Assembly (NCBI RefSeq): GCF_018448935.1
Contig: NZ_RCWC01000039.1
Span: forward strand, 1-55,993
From: Photorhabdus noenieputensis
Lineage (GTDB): Bacteria > Pseudomonadota > Gammaproteobacteria > Enterobacterales > Enterobacteriaceae
Length of the DNA: 55,993 nt
Reading direction: 5' to 3'
Positions 37,390-47,235 of the stretch are shown here, in pieces (the stretch's first letter is position 1; every line of letters starts with the position of its first letter). Position numbers and translations under genes: made by a program. The notes below the pieces were generated by a model. That model searched no databases and was not told where the DNA came from. It worked only from the letters and a program-made list of their open reading frames with translations.

Positions 37390-37758
37390 CCACAAATAAA
37401 AATATAACATTTATATCAGTGAGTTGGATATAAAAAACTTAACTATTCCATATGATGATGCGCAGATTTTTCCAACTAATCCTGTTTATAGATTTGACGC
37501 TGAGTCCGATTTAGCATACAAGAGTTAACTAATTGAGTGGTCGGGTTTAACATCACAATAATCAGCCAATGAAACCAGAGCTTTCGTTACAAAAAGCTCA
37601 TCATTGATTTATATAGTTGCAAAACTGGCTGATGTACTGAGATAATTTTGTTATCTGATCTCACATTACCGCTCATGAGGTTTCAGTTTAGGTCCCGCTG
37701 CTGATTTGATTAGCGGGGCGGGTTATCATTAACGAATAGTCTTAGTAATACCAAAAAC
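37390..37758. other. Intergenic region between hofQ and aroK
   Basis: About 370 bp with no credible gene. A stem cccgct...agcggg (37694-37717) lies near the right end, about 40 bp before aroK, and may be a leader hairpin or terminator. The aroK promoter is expected here. Confidence 0.35.
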
Positions 37759-38280
37759 ATGGCAGAGAAACGTAATATCTTTCTGGTTGGGCCTATGGGT
37801 GCCGGCAAAAGCACTATTGGTCGTCAGTTAGCTCAGCAACTCAATATGGAGTTTTACGACTCCGATCAAGAAATTGAGCGACGTACCGGAGCTGACGTGG
37901 GCTGGGTATTCGACGTGGAAGGCGAAGAAGGCTTCCGCGAACGCGAAGAAAAAGTGATTAACGAACTCACTGAAAAACAAGGCATTGTATTGGCGACTGG
38001 CGGAGGCTCTGTGAAATCCAGAGAAACCCGTAATCGTCTGTCTGCCCGTGGTGTCGTGGTCTACTTGGAAACCACCATTGAAAAACAGTTAGCACGCACC
38101 CAGCGCGATAAAAAACGCCCCTTACTTCAAGTTGATGCACCAGCACGTGAAGTTTTAGAAAATTTAGCAAGCGAACGTAACCCTCTATATGAGGAAATTG
38201 CTGATGTCACTATCCGTACCGATGAACAAAGCGCTAAAGTTGTCGCTAACCAAATCATTGAGTTACTGGAAAAAAACTGA
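37759..38280 (+). CDS. aroK: Shikimate kinase 1
   Basis: AroK phosphorylates shikimate with ATP in the path to chorismate. The 173-residue protein has a P-loop GPMGAGKST (11-19), the shikimate-binding [11 protein letters not shown] (about 32-42), the GGG of LATGGGSV and the lid Arg region QRDKKRPLL. It is the first gene of the aroK-aroB-damX-dam-rpe-gph-trpS cluster, with aroB 47 bp downstream. Confidence 0.97.
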   Translation: MAEKRNIFLVGPMGAGKSTIGRQLAQQLNMEFYDSDQEIERRTGADVGWVFDVEGEEGFREREEKVINELTEKQGIVLATGGGSVKSRETRNRLSARGVVVYLETTIEKQLARTQRDKKRPLLQVDAPAREVLENLASERNPLYEEIADVTIRTDEQSAKVVANQIIELLEKN

Positions 38281-38327
38281 TTCAAGCAAGTCTGTACAGC
38301 GATAAATAATTAAGGCGAAGGCTGCTT

Positions 38328-39428
38328 ATGGAAAAGATCACTGTCACTTTAGGGGAACGTAGTTACCCAATTACCATTGCAAAAGGGTTATTTGACGATC
38401 CTTCTGCTTTTGCACCACTAAAAGCAGGCCAGCAGGTTATGCTGGTAACGAATCAAACCCTAGCTCCGTTGTATTTGGCAAAAGTAAAAGCCACCTTGCA
38501 GCAAGCCGGGATTCGGGTAGATGAAGTGATTCTCCCTGATGGTGAACAGTACAAATCTCTTTCCGTATTAAATGACGTATTTTCTGCTTTGCTGGAAAAT
38601 AACCACAGCCGGGACACAACACTTATCGCTCTCGGTGGCGGCGTAATCGGTGATTTAACTGGTTTTGCCGCTGCCTGTTATCAACGTGGTGTTCGTTTTA
38701 TTCAAATGCCTACCACCCTTCTTGCCCAGGTTGATTCCTCTGTCGGAGGAAAAACCGCAGTAAACCATCCCCTTGGCAAGAATATGATAGGTGCATTCTA
38801 TCAACCAGCCTCTGTGATGGTCGATCTCAACTGCCTGCAAACGCTTCCAGCCCGCGAACTCTCTTCCGGTCTGGCGGAGGTCATTAAGTACGGTATCATT
38901 CTCGACAGCGCATTTTTTAGCTGGCTTGAAGATAATCTGGATAAACTTCTAGCTCTCGACAACCAAGCAATGGCTTACTGTATCCGTCGTTGCTGCGAAT
39001 TGAAAGCTGATGTTGTCGCAGCAGATGAGAAAGAATTGAGTGGTTTGCGTGCTCTGCTAAATCTTGGTCATACCTTTGGTCACGCCATCGAAACAGAGAT
39101 GGGATATGGTGTCTGGTTACATGGAGAAGCGGTTGCCGCAGGAATGGTCATGGCAGCAAGAACAGCTCAACTTGCTGATAATTTCTCTGAACAGGATACT
39201 CAACGTGTTATCCGATTGTTGGAACGGGCAAATTTGCCGGTACACGGGCCACAAAACATGCCACCAGAAACCTATCTGCCACATATGATGAGAGATAAGA
39301 AAGTTATAGCAGGTAAATTACGGCTGGTTCTTCCAACAAAAATAGGTAAAGCCGAACTTCGCTCAGATATTGAACACAATTGTGTTGTTGACGCTATTCG
39401 TCAGTGTTTACCCTATGAAAATGTATAA
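38328..39428 (+). CDS. aroB: 3-dehydroquinate synthase
   Basis: AroB converts DAHP to 3-dehydroquinate using NAD+ and a divalent metal, the second step of the shikimate pathway. The 366-residue sequence has the NAD-binding [15 protein letters not shown], the phosphate-binding [20 protein letters not shown], a metal-binding Glu in GLAEVIKYG and His in GHTFGHAIE. Length is that of other AroB proteins. It lies between aroK and damX. Confidence 0.97.
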   Translation: MEKITVTLGERSYPITIAKGLFDDPSAFAPLKAGQQVMLVTNQTLAPLYLAKVKATLQQAGIRVDEVILPDGEQYKSLSVLNDVFSALLENNHSRDTTLIALGGGVIGDLTGFAAACYQRGVRFIQMPTTLLAQVDSSVGGKTAVNHPLGKNMIGAFYQPASVMVDLNCLQTLPARELSSGLAEVIKYGIILDSAFFSWLEDNLDKLLALDNQAMAYCIRRCCELKADVVAADEKELSGLRALLNLGHTFGHAIETEMGYGVWLHGEAVAAGMVMAARTAQLADNFSEQDTQRVIRLLERANLPVHGPQNMPPETYLPHMMRDKKVIAGKLRLVLPTKIGKAELRSDIEHNCVVDAIRQCLPYENV

Positions 39429-39594
39429 ATTTTAAGTAAGTTGTATGCTTATTGTATTAAATGTTTTTTTGCATACATTTGATTGTTGTGTCATAAAATA
39501 ATGACTCTATCAGACAAATTTCTATCTTAATTAATTCAGCCGGGCGGACTGGCTTCAATTGCAATCGGCAGTATTGGCTCCGTTTGGAGGGCAT

Positions 39595-40521
39595 ATGGAT
39601 GAATTCAAATCAGAAAATGAGCAAAGAGCAGATAATGAGTTTAGGCCAGATACCTCAGATCGCCGTCCTTCACGCTCGCGTCAGCCATTAAAAAAACCCA
39701 AATTTGCGGTTTCACGTCAGCAAATGATGCTCGGCATTGGAATTTTAGTGCTGCTACTGCTGATTATTGCTATCAGTTCAGCCTTAAAAGCCCCAACTGA
39801 GCATGAAAAACAGCAATTGCCGAATGTTGCCGAGAAAAATATTGATTTATCAGGTTCATCATCCAGCAACGATAACAATCAACCCATAACATCAGAGAGT
39901 AACACCACAAATACAATTAACAGGCCACAGGAAATCCATGTTCCTCCTGTCAGTGGTACTACAACTCAACCTCATCAGCTTCAAACCAACAATGGCGAAA
40001 GCCAAAATCAGCGCATTGAATTACCAGGAAATATTCCTGATGCACTGACTCAACAACAAAGTAATATAAATCACGCAGTGCAAAATCTGAATCAAGCCCA
40101 ACAATCACAGCCAGTAACACCGCCACCGGTGGTACAGCAAAAATCGGAAAATATTCGTCCACTGAAATCAGAAACACCGGCTAAATCAAAACCATCGACA
40201 AATCATACTAGCAGTAAAAACCATGAGGTCAGCAGCACCAGTAGTGACCTATTGAAAACCCCGGCAAACCACTACACTTTGCAATTAAGTAGTGCCAGCC
40301 GCTCAGATACACTGACCGCTTTTGCTAAAAAGTATAGTCTTACCCATTACAAGGTTTATGAAACTAAACGTAATGGAAAAGTTTGGTTTGTTTTAATTCA
40401 TGGTGATTACCGTTCCATTTCTGAAGCCAAACGGGCGGTTTCATCTCTACCGGCCGAAATTCAGGCGAAAAAACCTTGGGTCAGAACGATGCAGCAAGTG
40501 CAACAAGACTTAAGAAAATAA
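39595..40521 (+). CDS. damX: SPOR-domain cell-division protein DamX
   Basis: DamX is a bitopic inner-membrane protein that goes to the septal ring by binding denuded peptidoglycan. The 308-residue form has a charged cytoplasmic N-terminus, a membrane helix at about 44-64 (MMLGIGILVLLLLIIAIS), a long Ser/Gln/Asn-rich linker and a C-terminal SPOR domain of about 75 residues (HYTLQLSSASRSDTLTAFAK). The start is set at MDEFKSEN because ggaggg precedes it; a TTG 12 codons upstream is less likely. Confidence 0.93.
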   Translation: MDEFKSENEQRADNEFRPDTSDRRPSRSRQPLKKPKFAVSRQQMMLGIGILVLLLLIIAISSALKAPTEHEKQQLPNVAEKNIDLSGSSSSNDNNQPITSESNTTNTINRPQEIHVPPVSGTTTQPHQLQTNNGESQNQRIELPGNIPDALTQQQSNINHAVQNLNQAQQSQPVTPPPVVQQKSENIRPLKSETPAKSKPSTNHTSSKNHEVSSTSSDLLKTPANHYTLQLSSASRSDTLTAFAKKYSLTHYKVYETKRNGKVWFVLIHGDYRSISEAKRAVSSLPAEIQAKKPWVRTMQQVQQDLRK

Positions 40522-40604
40522 AACAATATTTATTAGGCGCTGATATGCTGTCCTAAACAGAGTACAATCTGCGGCTCTGGAATGATTGAGTAATTATTGA
40601 CAGC

Positions 40605-41417
40605 ATGAAAAAAAAACGCGCTTTCTTAAAATGGGCCGGTGGAAAATACCCGTTGGTAGATGACATCAAACGTCATCTGCCAGCCGGTAGTTGTCTGATA
40701 GAGCCATTTGTTGGCGCAGGTTCTGTCTTTTTGAACACAGACTACGATTCTTATATCCTCGCTGATATCAACAGTGACCTGATTAACCTGTACAACACGG
40801 TAAAACTCAGGGCTAATGAGTTTATCGTCCACACACGCCCTCTGTTTACCCAAGAATACAATACAGCCGAACATTTTTATCAGCTACGGGAGCAATTTAA
40901 CCAAAGCACTGACCCGTTCTATCGCAGCGTGTTATTCCTTTATCTCAATCGCCATTGTTACAACGGCCTCTGTCGTTATAATTCTCATGGCAAATTTAAC
41001 GTACCTTTTGGCCGTTATAAAAAGCCCTACTTTCCTGAAGAAGAACTACACTGGTTTGCTGAAAAAGCTAAAAATGCGACTTTTATCTGTGAGCACTACC
41101 AACACACGTTGAACGACGCACATAAAGGCTCGGTTATTTATTGCGATCCCCCCTATGCTCCTTTGTCAGCAACAGCGAACTTTACGGCGTATCACACCAA
41201 TAGTTTTAACATTGCAGATCAGGAAAATCTGGCAAATATTGCATTTAAGTTATCATCAGAACGTGCAATTCCTGTTTTGATATCCAACCACGATACGCCA
41301 ATGACACGAAAATGGTACTATCAGGCTTCACTTCATATTGTCAAAGCACGTCGTACTATCAGCAGGAATATCCTTGCCCGCAGTAAGGTAGACGAACTCT
41401 TGGCATTATATCGCTGA
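40605..41417 (+). CDS. dam: DNA adenine methylase
   Basis: Dam methylates adenine in GATC and guides mismatch repair, replication timing and gene expression. The 270 residues include KWAGGKYPL and FVGAGSVF (AdoMet-binding motif I), the catalytic DPPY (motif IV) and a target-recognition region between them ([20 protein letters not shown]). All catalytic residues are present. It is 83 bp after damX and 61 bp before rpe, as in other enterobacteria. Confidence 0.97.
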   Translation: MKKKRAFLKWAGGKYPLVDDIKRHLPAGSCLIEPFVGAGSVFLNTDYDSYILADINSDLINLYNTVKLRANEFIVHTRPLFTQEYNTAEHFYQLREQFNQSTDPFYRSVLFLYLNRHCYNGLCRYNSHGKFNVPFGRYKKPYFPEEELHWFAEKAKNATFICEHYQHTLNDAHKGSVIYCDPPYAPLSATANFTAYHTNSFNIADQENLANIAFKLSSERAIPVLISNHDTPMTRKWYYQASLHIVKARRTISRNILARSKVDELLALYR

Positions 41418-41478
41418 TTTATCCACTCCCCTTTTGCCTGGCAATATAAGGGATGATAGAAACGATTTGGAGAAGATA

Positions 41479-42159
41479 ATGAAAGATTTTCTGATTGCCC
41501 CATCCATTTTATCTGCAAATTTTGCACGACTGGGTGAAGATACCGCTAAGGTGCTGGCAGCCGGGGCTGATGTTGTTCACTTTGATGTTATGGACAACCA
41601 TTATGTCCCTAACCTGACTATCGGGCCTATGGTCTGCCAGGCGCTGCGGGATTATGGCATCACTGCACCAATCGATGTTCATTTGATGGTAAAACCGGTT
41701 GACCGTATCATCCCTGATTTTGCCAAAGCAGGAGCAACTTACATTACCTTCCACCCAGAAACCAGTGAGCATATTGACCGCAGTTTACAACTCATCAAAG
41801 AACATGGTTGTAAAGCTGGCTTGGTATTCAATCCTGCAACGCCATTGAGTTATCTTGATTATGTCCTGGATAAACTGGATATCATTCTATTGATGTCGGT
41901 AAATCCCGGTTTCGGTGGCCAATCTTTCATCCCTGGAACACTAGAGAAACTGTGTCAGGTTCGTAAAATCATTGATGAAAGCGGTTATGATATCCGTCTT
42001 GAGGTAGACGGTGGTATTAAAGCTAGCAATATTGCCGCGGCAGCAACCGCGGGGGCAGATATGTTTGTTGCTGGCTCAGCCATTTTCAGTCAACCAGATT
42101 ACAAAACTGTTATTGATAATATGCGTAGTGAATTGTCAAAGGTATCTCATGGCAAGTAA
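41479..42159 (+). CDS. rpe: Ribulose-phosphate 3-epimerase
   Basis: Rpe interconverts ribulose-5-phosphate and xylulose-5-phosphate in the pentose phosphate pathway. The 226-residue TIM barrel has [30 protein letters not shown] with metal-binding His and catalytic Asp, [15 protein letters not shown] and the catalytic Asp in VDGGIK. The start MKDFLIAPS follows ggagaa; the longer frame from 41434 is not supported. It overlaps gph by 11 bases. Confidence 0.96.
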   Translation: MKDFLIAPSILSANFARLGEDTAKVLAAGADVVHFDVMDNHYVPNLTIGPMVCQALRDYGITAPIDVHLMVKPVDRIIPDFAKAGATYITFHPETSEHIDRSLQLIKEHGCKAGLVFNPATPLSYLDYVLDKLDIILLMSVNPGFGGQSFIPGTLEKLCQVRKIIDESGYDIRLEVDGGIKASNIAAAATAGADMFVAGSAIFSQPDYKTVIDNMRSELSKVSHGK

Positions 42160-42853
42160 GGTATTAAAAGGTATTCGTGCTATCGCTTTTGATCTAGACG
42201 GCACACTGGTAGACAGCGCCGGTGGTTTGGCTGATGCACTGGATCAAGCGCTGTTAGCCAAAGGTCTCCCTACTGCGGGAAAAGAGCGGGTTGCTGCCTG
42301 GATAGGTAACGGCGCAGATATTATGGTCGAACGGGCGTTGACATGGGCCAGAATCAAATTGACTGCACAACTGCATAAAGAAACCCGTGAGCTATTTGAC
42401 CAATTCTATGAAACAACTGTAACAACAGGCAGTCAACTGTTCCCAGAAGTTAAAGCTACATTGGCTGAACTGGCAAAACACAGTTTTCCAATGGGTATCA
42501 TCACCAATAAACCAACACCTTTCATTGCTCCTTTGCTGGCTTCTTTAGGTATCAGTGAATATTTCTCATTAGTGTTAGGTGGTGATGATGTTAAAGAGAA
42601 AAAGCCACATCCGGCACCTATTTATTTAACAATGGGCACATTCGGACTGCGTAAGGAAGAATTGCTCTTTGTCGGTGATTCCCGTAATGATATTTTAGCA
42701 GCACAAGCGGCTGGTTGCCCCTGTGTTGGTTTAACTTATGGATATAACTACGGTGAATCTATTGCATTAAGCAATCCAGATTGCATATTAACGAATTTTT
42801 CGGATCTGCTATCCATAATTGGACTCCCATCTTTAAAACTTCAGGAAGCATAA
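42149..42853 (+). CDS. gph: Phosphoglycolate phosphatase
   Basis: Gph removes phosphate from 2-phosphoglycolate formed from damaged DNA ends. It is a 234-residue HAD-family enzyme with motif [13 protein letters not shown] (nucleophile Asp), motif II TNK, motif III Lys in KEKKPHPAP and motif [12 protein letters not shown]. The start MASKVLKG lies inside rpe, 11 bases before its stop, as commonly found. trpS follows after 4 bases, so the three genes are co-transcribed. Confidence 0.95.
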   Translation: MASKVLKGIRAIAFDLDGTLVDSAGGLADALDQALLAKGLPTAGKERVAAWIGNGADIMVERALTWARIKLTAQLHKETRELFDQFYETTVTTGSQLFPEVKATLAELAKHSFPMGIITNKPTPFIAPLLASLGISEYFSLVLGGDDVKEKKPHPAPIYLTMGTFGLRKEELLFVGDSRNDILAAQAAGCPCVGLTYGYNYGESIALSNPDCILTNFSDLLSIIGLPSLKLQEA

Positions 42854-42857
42854 TAAA

Positions 42858-43895
42858 ATGAATGAACCCACTGTATCTGAAACACTAAACTCCCAAAAAC
42901 CTATTGTATTCAGCGGCGCACAACCTTCCGGTGAATTAACCATCGGTAACTACATGGGGGCGTTACGTCAGTGGGTTAAAATGCAGGATGAATATGACTG
43001 CATCTATTGCATTGTTGACCAACATGCAATTACAGTCCGTCAGGACCCAAAAGAGTTGAGAAAACGCACTCTGGATACACTGGCACTCTACCTGGCTTGT
43101 GGCATCAACCCAGAGAAAAGTACTATTTTTGTCCAATCTCATGTGCCACAACACGCTCAGTTAAGTTGGGTTCTAAACTGTTATACCTATTTCGGTGAAC
43201 TCAGCCGCATGACTCAGTTTAAAGACAAATCAGCTCGTCATGCTGAAAACATCAATGCAGGCTTGTTTGACTATCCGGTACTGATGGCTGCGGATATTTT
43301 GGTATATCAAACAAATCAGGTTCCTGTGGGTATCGATCAGAAACAACATCTTGAATTGAGCCGTGATATTGCTCAACGATTTAATGCCATCTACGGCGAT
43401 ATCTTCGCTGTACCAGAGCCGTTTATCCCAACAGGTGGTGCCCGTGTTATGGCTCTTCAAGACCCAGACAAGAAAATGTCCAAATCAGATGATAACCGCA
43501 ACAACGTTATCGCTCTGTTGGAAGATCCAAAATCAGCGGCTAAAAAGATAAAACGCGCCGTCACGGATTCAGAAGAACCCCCTCGTGTTCGCTACGATCT
43601 GGAACAAAAGCCGGGGGTTTCCAACTTATTAGATATCCTCGCGGGTGTTACTGGCAAAACTATTCCTGAACTGGAAGCAGAATTTGAAGGCCAGATGTAT
43701 GGTCATTTAAAAAGTGCTGTTGCTGATGCCGTTTCCGGTATGCTGACCGAGTTACAAGAGCGTTTCCATCACTTCCGTAACGATGAAGTTCTGCTGAATA
43801 AAATCATGGCGGAAGGTGCAGCGAAAGCAAAAGCCCGCGCTCAGATTACGCTAGATAAAGTATATGAAGCTGTTGGCTTTATTGCCCATCCTTAA
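42858..43895 (+). CDS. trpS: Tryptophanyl-tRNA synthetase
   Basis: TrpRS charges tRNA-Trp. The 345-residue class I synthetase has the HIGH equivalent TIGN in [14 protein letters not shown] and the KMSKS motif in [10 protein letters not shown]. The N-terminus is about 10 residues longer than in E. coli, but the ATG is close to the gph stop and fits the operon. It ends the aroK-trpS cluster and is followed after 7 bases by a strong hairpin. Confidence 0.97.
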   Translation: MNEPTVSETLNSQKPIVFSGAQPSGELTIGNYMGALRQWVKMQDEYDCIYCIVDQHAITVRQDPKELRKRTLDTLALYLACGINPEKSTIFVQSHVPQHAQLSWVLNCYTYFGELSRMTQFKDKSARHAENINAGLFDYPVLMAADILVYQTNQVPVGIDQKQHLELSRDIAQRFNAIYGDIFAVPEPFIPTGGARVMALQDPDKKMSKSDDNRNNVIALLEDPKSAAKKIKRAVTDSEEPPRVRYDLEQKPGVSNLLDILAGVTGKTIPELEAEFEGQMYGHLKSAVADAVSGMLTELQERFHHFRNDEVLLNKIMAEGAAKAKARAQITLDKVYEAVGFIAHP

Positions 43896-43902
43896 ATCGA
43901 TA

Positions 43903-43931
43903 AAATGTGCACGTTCACTACGTGCACATTT
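43903..43931. terminator. trpS terminator hairpin, left copy of a duplicated 29-bp palindrome
   Basis: Aaatgtgcacg and cgtgcacattt form a perfect 11-bp stem with loop ttcacta. The left flank (aatcgataa) reads as T-rich on the minus strand, but the right flank is not T-rich. A copy with one base changed lies at 48093-48121, 4190 bp away. Confidence 0.8.
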
Positions 43932-44239
43932 CAAGCTACAGAAAAATCCATTTAAAAAACGAGGCATATTTTTACATCATCGCTGGTAAAAAACCTGATA
44001 GCTTAATCAGACAGAAAAGCAATACGATTGGACAGATTAAAACAGTGTAAAGCAAGCTTAAACTGACCTATTTAAGGTATCCCGATTTTTCATATTCGAT
44101 TATTTAACTGGTTTATTAAAAAGTTTATTCTGCGGTTGAAAATATTATTAAAGCGGTTCATTTTCCATTAATAGTTTTATGACAGGCAGATTTTAAGCCA
44201 TTATTAAAGGCCGCTGTTTTACCTTTTAGTTTTTAATCG
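43932..44239. other. Left end of the inserted module, no gene seen
   Basis: About 310 bp, AT-rich, immediately inside the left hairpin. No coding frame, tRNA or repeat was recognised. Confidence 0.3.
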
Positions 44240-44384
44240 TTATAAGGTTTTGACCGTTGTTTTTACCACTTTTAACGCCTGCTTTTTATCAGGTTTAATC
44301 GGAAATTCTTTGGCATCCTGACGACCACAACCCTCCCCACCTTCACGCCTACTACGATGAACATACGGAAAACATCCTAAAAAA
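44240..44384 (-). pseudogene. C-terminal fragment resembling small Ash/Icd-like phage-satellite proteins
   Basis: An open minus-strand frame without a start codon ends at 44240 and includes FPYVHRSRREGGEGCGRQDA followed by KEFPIKPDKKQALKVVKTTV. The RREGGEGCGRQDAKEFPI pattern resembles, from memory, small ORFs annotated as Ash or Icd-like proteins in P4-type satellites. That would fit a foreign origin of this module. The match is by eye and the fragment is only about 48 residues. Confidence 0.28.
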
Positions 44385-44480
44385 AGCCTATTTATTGTAC
44401 ATGACGATATCTAATTCAAAAAAAATAAGTCATTAAAAATCAGTTAACTACAAAAAAATCATTTTTTTTCTCATATTCAC

Positions 44481-44509
44481 TGTAAGAAATTAATGTGTGG
44501 TGCGACTAA
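44481..44509 (+). promoter_or_regulatory. Candidate ECF-sigma promoter of the bufferin operon
   Basis: Tgtaag (44481-44486) and cgactaa (44503-44509) are separated by 16 bp, 72 bases before the precursor gene. ECF promoters commonly pair a GTAAC-like -35 with a CGTC/CGAC-like -10 at this spacing, and an ECF factor is encoded in the module. No matching pair was found before the sigma gene itself. Confidence 0.35.
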
Positions 44510-44580
44510 TCGAGTGAAGCAAATGCTCGTTTAAGCGAAGCAGTAATTCACCTTCTACACCAATATAAAAGGAACATTCT

Positions 44581-44874
44581 ATGACTAAACAGACTACAAA
44601 AGCATTACTGGCTCTGGCCTTAGGTAGCGCGCTGATTACGGTAGGCACTTCAGCAATGGCGGATTCCGGCAGCAAAATGGAGAAATGCTATGGCGTTTCT
44701 CTGAAAGGGAAAAACGACTGTAAAGCAGGTGCAGGCACCACCTGTGCTGGTACCTCAAAAAAGGATTATCAAGGTAACGCCTGGAAAATGGTACCCGCGG
44801 GCTCCTGTGTAAAAATGAAGTCTCCAACCTCTCCGACCGGCTTTGGTCAACTGGATGCATTTAAAGAAGTGTAA
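44581..44874 (+). CDS. bufA: Bufferin-type RiPP precursor (DUF2282)
   Basis: The 97-residue protein has a long Sec-type signal peptide ([18 protein letters not shown], cleavage after about residue 27, AMA) and a mature region with four cysteines, Cys36 (EKCYG), Cys47 (KNDCKAG), Cys55 (TTCAG) and Cys76 (AGSCVKM). This is the DUF2282 pattern. Such precursors are modified by DUF692/MNIO enzymes, which turn cysteines into thiooxazoles, giving copper-binding periplasmic bufferins in characterised cases. A ribosome-binding site aagga precedes the ATG. The modifying enzyme follows 27 bp downstream. The metal bound here is not known. Confidence 0.88.
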   Translation: MTKQTTKALLALALGSALITVGTSAMADSGSKMEKCYGVSLKGKNDCKAGAGTTCAGTSKKDYQGNAWKMVPAGSCVKMKSPTSPTGFGQLDAFKEV

Positions 44875-44901
44875 TTCCGGTATCAGGCAGGAGCTCATAC
44901 G

Positions 44902-45825
44902 ATGACAATTTCTTTACCCTCACACAGCGTCTCTCGTGATGCTCCTGACCGCCTCATGCTAAATAGGCTTCCGGCCAGAGCAGGGATCGGATTAAAGCCG
45001 GAACATTTTCGCGCTATTCTGCGCGATAAACCCGACATTGGTTTTTTTGAAATTCATGCGGAAAATTATCTGGTTGCAGGTGGTCCGTTTCATCAAGCTC
45101 TAACCGCCATTCGCCAGGATTATCCGCTCTCTATTCATGGCGTGGGCCTGTCCATCGGAGGAGAAAATCCTCTGAATCAGACCCACTTACAACGTGTTGC
45201 TGAGCTGGTTGAACGCTACCAGCCAGCCGTTTTTTCTGAACACCTTGCCTGGTCGACGCACAACGATCTATTTCTCAATGATCTGCTGCCGCTGCCTTAT
45301 ACCGACATCACGCTAACGCGTGTCTGCGAACACATCGATCAGGTACAGAATGCGCTGCGTCGCTCGATTCTGCTGGAAAATCCATCCACCTACGTCGAGT
45401 TCAGTGTCTCAACCATGAGCGAGACTGACTTTATCTCCGAGGTGATACGCCGTACCGGATGCGGACTACTGCTGGACGTGAACAATCTCTATATCAGTGG
45501 CGTCAACCATAATCGCTGCCCGTGTCAGATGCTATTCGAGCTGCCACTTCACTGTGTCGGTGAAATTCATCTAGCGGGCTATACGGAAAGCCGCGATGGG
45601 GCAAACGACCTGCTGCTGATTGATTCACACGACAGTCATGTGACCGGGCCCGTCTGGGATCTTTATAACAAGACCCTGCGTGAAACGGGGCCGATCGCCA
45701 CCCTGCTCGAATGGGACAGCAATATCCCACCATTAGACGTGTTGTTGAACGAAGCCAACCATGCCCAGCGTTATATTACGGAGAACACGAAACATGCAAC
45801 AACAACTGTATCAAGCACTTCTTGA
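44902..45825 (+). CDS. bufB: MNIO (DUF692) RiPP-modifying iron oxidase
   Basis: Multinuclear non-haem iron oxidases modify cysteines in peptide precursors. The 307-residue TIM-barrel protein has the conserved acidic, His and Asn positions: Glu50 and His52 (FFEIHAENY), His79 (SIHGVGLS), Glu113 and His114 (SEHLAW), Glu159 and Asn160 (LLENPSTY), Asp192 and Asn194-195 (LLDVNNLY), His223 (GEIHLAGY), His243 and His246 and Glu270 (LLEWD). All look intact. It starts with aggag at 8 bases and overlaps bufC by 32 bases. Its substrate is presumably the precursor encoded just upstream. Confidence 0.92.
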   Translation: MTISLPSHSVSRDAPDRLMLNRLPARAGIGLKPEHFRAILRDKPDIGFFEIHAENYLVAGGPFHQALTAIRQDYPLSIHGVGLSIGGENPLNQTHLQRVAELVERYQPAVFSEHLAWSTHNDLFLNDLLPLPYTDITLTRVCEHIDQVQNALRRSILLENPSTYVEFSVSTMSETDFISEVIRRTGCGLLLDVNNLYISGVNHNRCPCQMLFELPLHCVGEIHLAGYTESRDGANDLLLIDSHDSHVTGPVWDLYNKTLRETGPIATLLEWDSNIPPLDVLLNEANHAQRYITENTKHATTTVSSTS

Positions 45826-46543
45826 CCCCGACATCATGGTACCAGAGGGGCTGACAGTCTGGAACGGTAGCGATCCGGCGGTACGTTTTGCGGTTTATCG
45901 TAATAATGTCATAGCGTCGCTGATCGACGCACTGGCCGAAAACTGCCCCGTCCTTCTCGCCCAACTCGGAGAGCGCTTTTTCCGCGCGATGGCAGCGGAG
46001 TTTATACGTCAACAACCGCCTTCTTCTCCTATTTTGGCGGGCTATGGCGCTCAATTGCCGGACTGGATTGCGACGTTTCAGCCGTTGGCAGACTGGCCTT
46101 GGCTGAGCGATCTCACCCGATTGGAAATGTTGTTTATTGAATCACTACACGCGGCAGACCCTACCGAACAGACGGCAGAAACGGCCCCAGTTGACGATCC
46201 CTCACAGTTGCGGATGGTGCTCCATCCTTCGGTACGGCTCTTCAGTTCAGATTATGCTGTCTTCAGCCTGTGGGCCTCACACCAACAAAGTGAAAACGAG
46301 ATGACGCTGGACCCATTCCAGCCGGAACATATGCTACTGTGCCGCATTGACGACGATGTGCGAATAATGTTGCTCAGCCGTGCGGAAATACAATTTGTTG
46401 CCATGCTACAGTCCGGTCAGTGTCTTACCGAAGCCCTAGATATCGCCGCCAGGGACGATGCAACTTTTGAGCCTCAGCCAGTTTTACAACGTATGCAGCA
46501 CTACGAGCTGATCCTTTCTCTATATAGCAACACGGAGCGCTAA
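45794..46543 (+). CDS. bufC: DUF2063 partner protein of the MNIO enzyme
   Basis: A 249-residue protein whose N-terminal half is a DUF2063 domain ([20 protein letters not shown], then FPVL-like ...[19 protein letters not shown] and LPDWIATF). BufC-type proteins bind the leader region of the precursor and deliver it to BufB. The C-terminal half is less conserved. The start MQQQLYQ at 45794 has ggag about 10 bases upstream and lies within the bufB end. DoxX follows after one base. Confidence 0.88.
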   Translation: MQQQLYQALLDPDIMVPEGLTVWNGSDPAVRFAVYRNNVIASLIDALAENCPVLLAQLGERFFRAMAAEFIRQQPPSSPILAGYGAQLPDWIATFQPLADWPWLSDLTRLEMLFIESLHAADPTEQTAETAPVDDPSQLRMVLHPSVRLFSSDYAVFSLWASHQQSENEMTLDPFQPEHMLLCRIDDDVRIMLLSRAEIQFVAMLQSGQCLTEALDIAARDDATFEPQPVLQRMQHYELILSLYSNTER

Positions 46544-46544
46544 G

Positions 46545-47024
46545 ATGGCATTACTCAAAACATTAGTGTTAAAAGGGCAACACATTGCGCAGGAAAGTGT
46601 TATCCCCCTTCTGGCACGCATTAGCCTTGCCGCAACATTCTGGCTGTCGGGCCAAAGCAAAGTGGTGGGATTAAACATAGATATTCTGGAGACAAGCACA
46701 CCCTGGCAACTAGGGATTCCGCGCGTTACCGACAGCTCAGTGTCGCTCTTTATCAGCGAGTACAAGCTCCCTCTGCTACCACCCGATGTTGCTGCCGTCA
46801 TGGCCGCGACCGCAGAACACTTGTTTCCGCTGCTGCTGATTGTCGGATTAGCGACACGCTTCTCCGCGCTAGCATTAATGGTGATGACGCTGGTGATTCA
46901 GATATTTGTTTATCCAGATGCCTGGCCTGTTCACGCTACCTGGCTGACGGCTCAGTTGTATCTGATGACTTATGGCGGTGGGAGGTTTTCGCTTGATCGC
47001 CTGATTTACCGCCATCGTACCTGA
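46545..47024 (+). CDS. DoxX-family membrane protein of the bufferin operon
   Basis: A 159-residue integral membrane protein with four hydrophobic helices and the DoxX signature LLARISLAATFWLSGQSKV near residues 22-40 and a second FSALALMVMTLVIQIFVYP. DoxX proteins commonly occur at the end of bufferin operons; the biochemical role there is not settled (a quinone or redox link is one suggestion). It starts 2 bases after the bufC stop, so the four genes form one transcript. The gene converges with the anti-sigma gene. Confidence 0.88.
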   Translation: MALLKTLVLKGQHIAQESVIPLLARISLAATFWLSGQSKVVGLNIDILETSTPWQLGIPRVTDSSVSLFISEYKLPLLPPDVAAVMAATAEHLFPLLLIVGLATRFSALALMVMTLVIQIFVYPDAWPVHATWLTAQLYLMTYGGGRFSLDRLIYRHRT

Positions 47025-47034
47025 TTCCCCCTCC

Positions 47035-47235
47035 CTACGTTACTTTATTTTGATTCTCGTTTTCGCCACGAGCGAATGCGGAAGTGATAGTGCGCAGGTC
47101 GGCAAGCTGTTGCCTGACATTTCGGCACCCGTCGCATATTCGCAAATGCAGCATCAACTGAACATGTTGGGAAAGCACAATTTTTTCATCCAGCGCCTGA
47201 GACATCAGGCGCGTAGCTTGATAACAACTAAGCAT
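47035..47235 (-). CDS. Zinc-finger anti-sigma factor (short)
   Basis: The 66-residue protein has the zinc-binding signature His30-x3-Cys34-x2-Cys37 (HLRICDGC) plus Cys4, as in zf-HC2 anti-sigma factors. There is no membrane helix, so it is cytoplasmic and might sense metal or redox state directly. The start at 47235 has ggagg six bases upstream and overlaps the sigma gene by 8 bases, so the pair is coupled. Confidence 0.75.
   Translation of the reverse strand: MLSCYQATRLMSQALDEKIVLSQHVQLMLHLRICDGCRNVRQQLADLRTITSAFARGENENQNKVT

Noticed and set aside
43896-44580. tRNA or attachment site at the left edge of the bufferin module
   Set aside because: No cloverleaf-capable sequence with conserved tRNA arms was seen; only the palindrome is repeated at both ends.
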